Shown piece after piece: positions 58,260 to 64,000 of a stretch of DNA of 64,000 nucleotides (within the stretch, counting starts at the first letter, position 1; each line of letters begins with the position of its first letter). Origin of the DNA: Atopsyche davidsoni (lineage: Eukaryota > Arthropoda > Insecta > Trichoptera > Hydrobiosidae). A program made the translations under genes and the position numbers. The notes under the pieces are model-generated. The model was given only the letters and a program-made list of their open reading frames with translations, made no database searches and was not told the DNA's origin. Location of the stretch: positions 12,526,501-12,590,500 of the forward strand of contig JAILWY010000027.1 in assembly GCA_022113835.1 (NCBI GenBank). Reading direction: 5' to 3'.

Positions 58260-58440
58260 TAGTAATATGATTAGGCATATTTTTTCACATATTTATGATT
58301 GTTAAAAATTCTCGATTAACAGAGGTGACGATGTAAGCTTGGGTTCAAATCCTACACAAGTCAAGATGATATTTTTCTGAGAATTTCTTTAATCATCTTC
58401 TATGTGTGAACTAATGTGCCTAATCATATTATTAATTTAT
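58260..58440 (+). repeat. Family D copy 6
   Basis: ATATGATTAGGCATATTTTT and the complementary TGTGCCTAATCATATTA are its ends. Inside are GATGTAAGCTTGGGTTCAAA and TCCTACACAAG (tRNA-like) and TTTTTCTGAGAATTTCTTTA. Confidence 0.7.
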
Positions 58441-58500
58441 GCTTAGTGAGATGGTCGCCAGCCTTCTTTGAGAAGGGGCACTCAATGAAGAAGATTATAA
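58441..58500 (+). repeat. Short shared fragment G, copy 2
   Basis: It reads GCTTAGTGAGATGGTCGCCAG, then CCTTCTTTGAGAAGGGGC, GAAGAAGATTATAATAAAAT. It matches the minus strand of 31480-31541 and lies between two family D copies. Confidence 0.5.
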
Positions 58501-58561
58501 TAAAATAATTACAGCAAGCACTTTCTATCAAAACTACAAAAATATTTTGATGAATAAATAT

Positions 58562-58728
58562 TATTACTAATATGATTAGGCACATTAGTTCATACATAGA
58601 AGATGATTTAAAGAAACTCTCAGAAAAATATCACCGTGATTTGTGTGGGATCACGATGATATCTTTCTGAGAGTTTCTTTGAATCATCTTCTATGTATGA
58701 ACTAATATGCCTAATCATATAAGTAATA
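58562..58728. repeat. Family D copy 7: 79-bp-arm near-perfect palindrome
   Basis: The arms 58562-58640 and 58650-58728 are complementary with five mismatches by my count, around a 9-bp spacer TTGTGTGGG. The ends are ATATGATTAGGCAC/ATATGATTAGGCAT. The tRNA-like segment present in copy 6 is absent. An RNA across it would form a long hairpin. Confidence 0.92.
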
Positions 58729-58734
58729 ATATAA

Positions 58735-59290
58735 TAAACCCGTAATGGGTAATAAATACGCATCTGATTGACGTCCAATCCAAAAAATAAGAAATACGAA
58801 TAAATATTGCTAAAAAAATCTAATGAAAAAACTTGTCTTATTTCGATTTCACAGGGTAGTATCGATCGCGAACAAAAAAGCTCCCCTTTCATATAAAATG
58901 TCTCGTAATTCTAGGAAATCTAAATGAGCCATAATTCACACTGAAAATTCCATCCCAAATGAGAGAGACCGGAATATATCACACTCTCCCAGAACGCTCT
59001 AGAAGTTTGCTAATTTGCAGAATGTACACAGTACATTCCACCTCTTTCCCAAGAAAGCGAAATCGAGTTAGAATTTCAGAGAAAAATGCAGGCGAGGCGC
59101 GTGACAAAAGACCGAACTTGTCCAGACGCGCTGCAAACAAAGCCTCGCCCCTGAAGGCTGCGGGCCAGGCCGTGTATCATGCAAACTGAAACTTCTCCCC
59201 GAGAAGTGTCGGAAGAGCCTCCTGGTCTGGAAGTTCTTGTGGTACAACATAATACTTGCGGGTTTCGTTTGTTTGTTTTTAAATGGTTGT
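58735..59290. other. Non-coding with a GC-richer patch
   Basis: 59080-59230 (GCAGGCGAGGCGCGTGACAA) has overlapping frames on both strands with no recognised domain. Confidence 0.4.
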
Positions 59291-59853
59291 TAAGGGCCCA
59301 AGTCCCATACTCGAGTTTTTTTGATCATTTTCTGGTCCGTTTTGCGCAAAATCGACTGCGCCAATTAAAAAAAATTTAATGCAAAAAGTTAAATACATCC
59401 CTTCTTTCGAACAAAATATATTTTTATTTTTTGTGAATTTACTTTTAATATAATAAATATGTGTTTTTCCGATTGAAGTGTAGGAATTTGGAGATTCGTC
59501 ATGTCCCTGTTCTAAGAGTCCTAAACATTTAAAAGTCTTTTTTTAATTGGAATTAAAATATTAAGTATAAACCCTGTGCGATTTATAAATTTAAAAATTT
59601 AAAAAAAAAATCTTTAACAAACTTTTGTTTTGAAAAGTCGTCATTAACATCTTCAAGATTTTATTTTACTTTGAAAATGGACGTTAATGAAATAATAAAA
59701 AATAGATAAATATAACTTATATTTTTTTACATACTCTATGAAAAAATCAACTTTTGACATAGAAAAATAAAGTGACAATTAAATTAATTAAATGACACGA
59801 TTTCGCCAGGTAAAACGGTCCTTTTTTGTGGCAGACGGAGGATGGACACCAAG
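59291..59853 (-). repeat. Dispersed repeat family F, copy 2
   Basis: This is the reverse-complement counterpart of 2241-2815, alignable from TAAGGGCCCAAGTCCCATA to GGATGGACACCAAGC. The most conserved core is the block around GGAATTTGGAGATTCGTCAT at about 59484-59505. Divergence and indels are spread along the whole length, suggesting two old independent insertions rather than a recent local inversion. Confidence 0.75.
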
Positions 59854-59854
59854 C

Positions 59855-61940
59855 AAAGTTAAGTAGCAAGACCCTTAAGTGTTATTCTGCTTAAAGATTA
59901 GTCAAACTGTATACTTAAAGAAGAAGCAAACTAAATATGAAAACTCAAATGTCTACAAGTTTTTTCGATTGTCTCGCTTTCGAAGCGCTCTTCCAAAGTA
60001 CGAAGGTCTTGAAAGGTGAAAGCACGCAAAAATAAAAATGTATGTAGTCTTCTAGCTATTTAATTGTTCGTATTTGTGAAGTTAGTTTGTGGTTAAGAAT
60101 TTATCACACTAGCTTTCAAAATGAGTTCTTGAGTCTTTATGAATGAATAAATGTTTGGGTACGCGTAAAGAATATTTGAAGCTAAGCAGATATTTTTATG
60201 AATAACTATTTTTTATTGACGTATTATAACACCACACTGATTAATATTAATACTATTGAATTTTCATTAAATGCATACTTAAAAAATTTGCTGAAAAATG
60301 GTGTCAACGAAAAACAAATTTAAAACTTTTCAGAATGACAATTTAATATTTTCGTATTGTCTTATTAGTTTTCTATTAAAATTGACCAAAATAATGCATT
60401 CAGTTTATTTAATTGTGGTTTATATAAAACTTTAATATTTAAAACAAAGCTTTGACTGTGTGGATTAAACACGAACATGTTCCGGAAATGCAAGTTCCAC
60501 TCTCAGCAAAACGGAAGTATTCAACAACCAAGCAAGTCAAATGTTTTCATTTTTGTAGAAGCTTCACAAATAAACTCGCGTAATGAGGAGAACCTTATTC
60601 AGTACAAAAGCTTTATTAGGATTAAAGAGCTTCGATAACTTAGGGAGAAACCACCGGCGCTCCCCAAAAACATATAATTAGGCTGGTGAACACAAATCAT
60701 GCAAAGATGAATATGCATTTTTTAAATATTTATTATGAAATATTTTTATTTTTTATTATTTAACCGAAACAAATAAAAATAACACCTTAGTATTTCATTT
60801 TTCACTAATAAAATCTCTAACATTCTTGTTAAAAAATGCAAGGTACTTAACGTTTCCAATAATCACCCCTATCTTCATATTTGTATTTTCTGCAAAAGCA
60901 TTGCAAAATATACATTTATAACATTTCAAAATGTAGATATTGAGGCTATATATAATAATAAAATATCGAAAATTAAGATATATCAAGGCTTATTTTCTAT
61001 TCATTAAAGCATTTATATGAATTCACGCGAGTATATTACGAATTATGCATACGCGTTTAAAATATGTGCAGTATATTTGTATTTACTTAGAGATATAGAG
61101 CACCACTACCTCCATATATTAGAATCATCGTCGTTCAGGCTATATCCACTGACTGCTATTGCAGGGTTATCTGGGGGCAGAAGCGGGAATACTAGGCACC
61201 CCCGAAACCTTCTGAACTAACAAATGTAGGCAGTGGCATTAAGAGATGAAAGTTTACTGTATGTGTATTGAACAGCAAAGCATGTATGTTGGTTAATAAT
61301 AGAACGAATAGAACTATGCAGATACAACGGTTGACAACCTTTTTATTATTGAATTTGTAGGATGTGTCCATAATCTAAGAACGAACACTTAATATAAAAA
61401 AAACATACTGAAATCCTAATACGCCTTTATTTAAAAAGTTAGGTAAATATGAACATACCTGATATTACAATGTTGGTAAAAAAAATAAATATAATAAAAA
61501 GAGTTGATGGTGTTCACATCTTTTAAATAGGAATTAGTAAATAAATTTCAAGACTAAATTAAGGCGCGCAAAATATACTTAAAGCAATAGATCAAATTTT
61601 TTCTTACTATTCTCATACCGTTGGAAAATTGACAAACTACAAGAATAATTGTCAAGGTAAGCCTGAAAGCCGAAGGGTTCTTATTTCCCTTTACCCTTGG
61701 TGGGGTAATCTACTTCATTCCCCGACCGTCTTCAAGTTCTCGAGGAACTAAGTCCTCAGCCCCGACGTCCGCCCCTGGTGACACTGCTTGTTGCTCAGGG
61801 CCTGCGGAAAGCGGAACCGGATGTCCAGGTCGGCTGAAGAAGTATTAAAGGCTGTACTTATCAAATTTACTGAAATTCAGCTACACGACGCTGTGACTTA
61901 ATAAGTATTATACAAAAATTATATGTATATATAAAAATAC
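59855..61940. other. AT-rich non-coding DNA
   Basis: A GC-richer patch at 61680-61850 (CCCGACGTCCGCCCCTGG) is unexplained. No gene was recognised. Confidence 0.4.
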
Positions 61941-61944
61941 TATA

Positions 61945-62551
61945 TATTTTTTAAAACACAAACTCAAAAACCGGCGGTTATTTGGCTGCGCTAAGCTTTA
62001 AAACCATCAAACCGATGTGCCCCAAACTAGTTTCATTTGATAGCTAATGATACTAAGGTAGTTTTAGGCTACTTAAATTAAAAAATTTATACTCAAATTT
62101 AGTTTATTTAATTAAATAAATTTTCGATATTTCCCTTACAAAAGTTTCAACATTTTTCGGTAGCGAATACTTTCCAAAAAATGAACAGTGACATTTTCGC
62201 GTATATGCAGACTGCCAATAAAAAAACACTGGTCTTGATGTTTGTTAAAATTAGTATGACGTGAAATCCATTAAGTACATATACAAATATGTTAACAAAA
62301 GCAGTGACGTGGCAATGTTCGAGCTTTCAAATCGAAACGATGAAATCACTCAATTTCAGATGGGTCAGAACGCCAAAAAATCTTTATATTTACGCACCTA
62401 CCGAAAAAACTCACTATATTGTTTATCCGCTAGCATTAAGATAAAAAAGTTAATAAATAAACAAAATTTCCTTTTATTTTTTTTCGAACAAATAAAAAAA
62501 GTATTTTATTTCTTTATTTAGTGTAGTAGCACGCACCGGGTATCCGCTAGT
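61945..62551 (+). mobile_element. Helitron-like element, copy C
   Basis: The plus strand starts AAACACAAACTCAAAAACC at about 61954. It ends at 62551 with GCACCGGGTATCCGCTAGT, again the CTAGT terminus after a GC-rich stretch. It is shorter than copy A because the centre containing the IEWQKRGLAH region is deleted. A frame with SSDVAMFELSNRNDEITQFQ remains at about 62295-62355. No full-length Rep or helicase is present. Confidence 0.75.
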
Positions 62552-62641
62552 ATTATATATAGTATATTTATATATATATATATATATTGTCTCTTATCTT
62601 AAAAATTTAATTTAATTTTGGCGTAAGTTCGGGGTAGTTCT

Positions 62642-63034
62642 TTGTGCGAGAGGTTTAGATATACTTTATGTCTCAAAGTGTTAACTTTTAAAATTCCAAA
62701 AAAGCTCTTAAACTTAAAGTTTTCAGTTGCCTTGCGAAAGCTTAAAATTCCATCAGAACAGTGGAAGCGGTCGGGGCTTCCTCCTGAGCCAACTTCCATA
62801 CGGCCGGAGCCTTTTGTACAAGTTGTGAGACTTAGACAATACCACGTAGGGCGTATCCTGCTACAGATTTCAGGAGGAACAAACTGTATTGTCCGTCCAC
62901 TATTCAGTGCTGAAGAATTTCTGCGCCCCGGTTGCCTCTGCAAATTAAACAAATGCCCAAGAAATCAAACCGCCAAGGCATTGTTTATTCTTGTGCTATA
63001 TTTCATGAAACTAAGGCCTGATTCAGCTCTGTAA
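62642..63034 (+). other. Unrecognised 130-codon open frame, doubtful
   Basis: The frame begins MCERFRYTLCLKVL and includes SGLPPEPTSIRPEPFVQVVR and GTNCIVRPLFSAEEFLRPGC. A 117-codon frame lies antisense (62599-62952). The interior from about 62750 to 62950 is less AT-rich than its surroundings. I recognise no domain, and no splice or promoter signal supports it. It could be a decayed transposon or an exon remnant; coding is unproven. Confidence 0.2.
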
Positions 63035-63039
63035 ATATT

Positions 63040-64000
63040 ATTTATGCTAAGCCTTTAAAGCTTTAACAAATGTGAATAGCTGAACGATCACTATTATTTA
63101 TTAATGCTTTTATTGAGAACTTTGCTATAATCACAAACTGACTTGTTATATATATATATATATATATTTAACAAAGTCAGCATCCAAGCCAATCAAACCC
63201 TGAATCACCTCTATAACATTCTGTATTCACCTTGCATTTTCGTGTAATATGCGATGATTTAGGGGACCCTAACACCCCCTGAAACTGTTTTCGGGTCAGC
63301 GCGTCAGTAGTCCCAGGGGAAGACCCGTCTAGATGGGGTGTCAAAGTAAACTACAAAGGTTGTCTAAGGTCAGGTAGGGAAAGGTGCTGGAGAAAGGAAA
63401 GGGCGGCCTCAAAATCATTTAATCTTAATATTTGCACTTTATTTTGATAAGGCTGAAATCTGAATCAACAGTATTTGACCTCAATATTATCTGTTTTCTG
63501 ATTTCCTTCAATATTATTTATTAGTAATATGTAAGTGCATTTCTTTTTATAAAATATTTCAAAAGTTAAACTCATCGTTTTTAATTGTTTTCACAAATGT
63601 TACGCAGACATTGGAAATTTACTTCACTTCAAGTATTACACGAAGATTTCAAATGCTTTGATGATGGTCCAATTTAAAATAAAATCAAGTTGCGTTCTCC
63701 AAAGTATTAAAGTTTTAAAACTCGGAGTTATATTTATTGTAAATATTTGAATATCGTACGAACAACGTTATTTTAGTTTTTATTTATGTTTTCATTATTT
63801 TATGGAAAAAAATTTTTTTTCGTAGTTTTGTCATGAAAGTTTGTTTTTTAAAAAAATAGCAAAAAAACAGATTAAATAATAAGAATGAAAATAATGGTAA
63901 ATATTTTTTTTTATTTATTTACAGTTCTAATAACATATTCAGAACATCGAGGCGTTCTCACGATACGATGGAACTTTCCTGTACGTACATGTAGTTTAGA
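63040..64000. other. AT-rich non-coding DNA to the window end
   Basis: A short TA microsatellite lies at 63149-63169, and a G/C-richer patch at 63250-63410. No gene was recognised. Confidence 0.45.

Overview
This is an AT-rich eukaryotic window with very low gene density and many decayed transposable elements. It looks like an arthropod genome, most probably an insect: mariner/Tc1-like, piggyBac-like, hAT-like and Helitron remnants, Penelope-like terminal repeats and a tRNA-like SINE family lie in long non-coding DNA. Species and order cannot be fixed from the sequence alone. There is no bacterial gene organisation, operon or CRISPR array. Nearly all open frames here are short chance frames or transposon relics.

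One host coding segment is convincing: a 215-bp, extremely GC-rich exon on the + strand at 32528-32742, bounded by a good acceptor and a GTAAGT donor. It encodes the C-terminal half of a CUB domain, probably from a neuronal CUB-domain membrane or secreted protein of the SOL-1/Neto type. No partner exon was found, so the rest of the window is best read as two very long introns, although intergenic DNA at the ends cannot be excluded. The exon sits between two local expansions: a duplicated block just before the acceptor (32274-32490) and a six-unit, ~112-bp alternating tandem array just after the donor (32768-33437), apparently grown from the end of a hAT-like element (33392-33959).

Layout. 2.2-2.8 kb: unclassified repeat F. 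4.4-4.9 kb: degenerate tandem repeat. 5.6-6.5 kb: Helitron with Rep fragments. 7.1-7.3 kb: family B. 8.2-8.4 kb: hammerhead-bearing family A. 13.1-13.7 kb: piggyBac-like element with TTAA target duplication. 14.5-15.2 kb: inverted-repeat-flanked 9-bp minisatellite. 16.9-17.9 kb: ~300-bp dimeric satellite. 18.3-18.7 kb: hAT-like MITE. 20.1-20.4 kb: CpG-rich island. 20.9 kb: family B. 21.6 kb: family D. 22.1-22.7 kb: deleted mariner-like element beside a TA microsatellite. 26.2-26.4 kb: family B. 26.5-27.4 kb: cluster of CCGGTT motifs. 30.0-30.4 kb: family A. 31.4-32.3 kb: inverted repeat plus Helitron. 32.3-34.0 kb: exon region. 40.7-41.1 kb: second copy of the deleted mariner-like element, ending in a perfect hairpin. 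45.4-45.7 kb: family A with fold-backs. 48.5-49.4 kb: mariner. 49.6 kb: family B. 51.4-52.8 kb: four tRNA-like family D copies. 55.0-55.2 kb: third hammerhead-like element. 58.3-58.7 kb: family D including a 79-bp-arm palindrome. 59.3-59.9 kb: inverted copy of F. 61.9-62.6 kb: third Helitron.

The strongest unexpected signal is RNA-level. Family A carries a type I hammerhead ribozyme architecture (CUGAUGA core, stem II, GAAAC, minimal stem III, GUC cleavage triplet, complementary stem I), as known in Penelope-like elements. Families B and 55.1 kb show variants of the same plan, and all three have one extra U between the CUGANGA-type box and stem II. A second theme is repeated fold-back: several near-perfect inverted repeats look like recent template-switch products.
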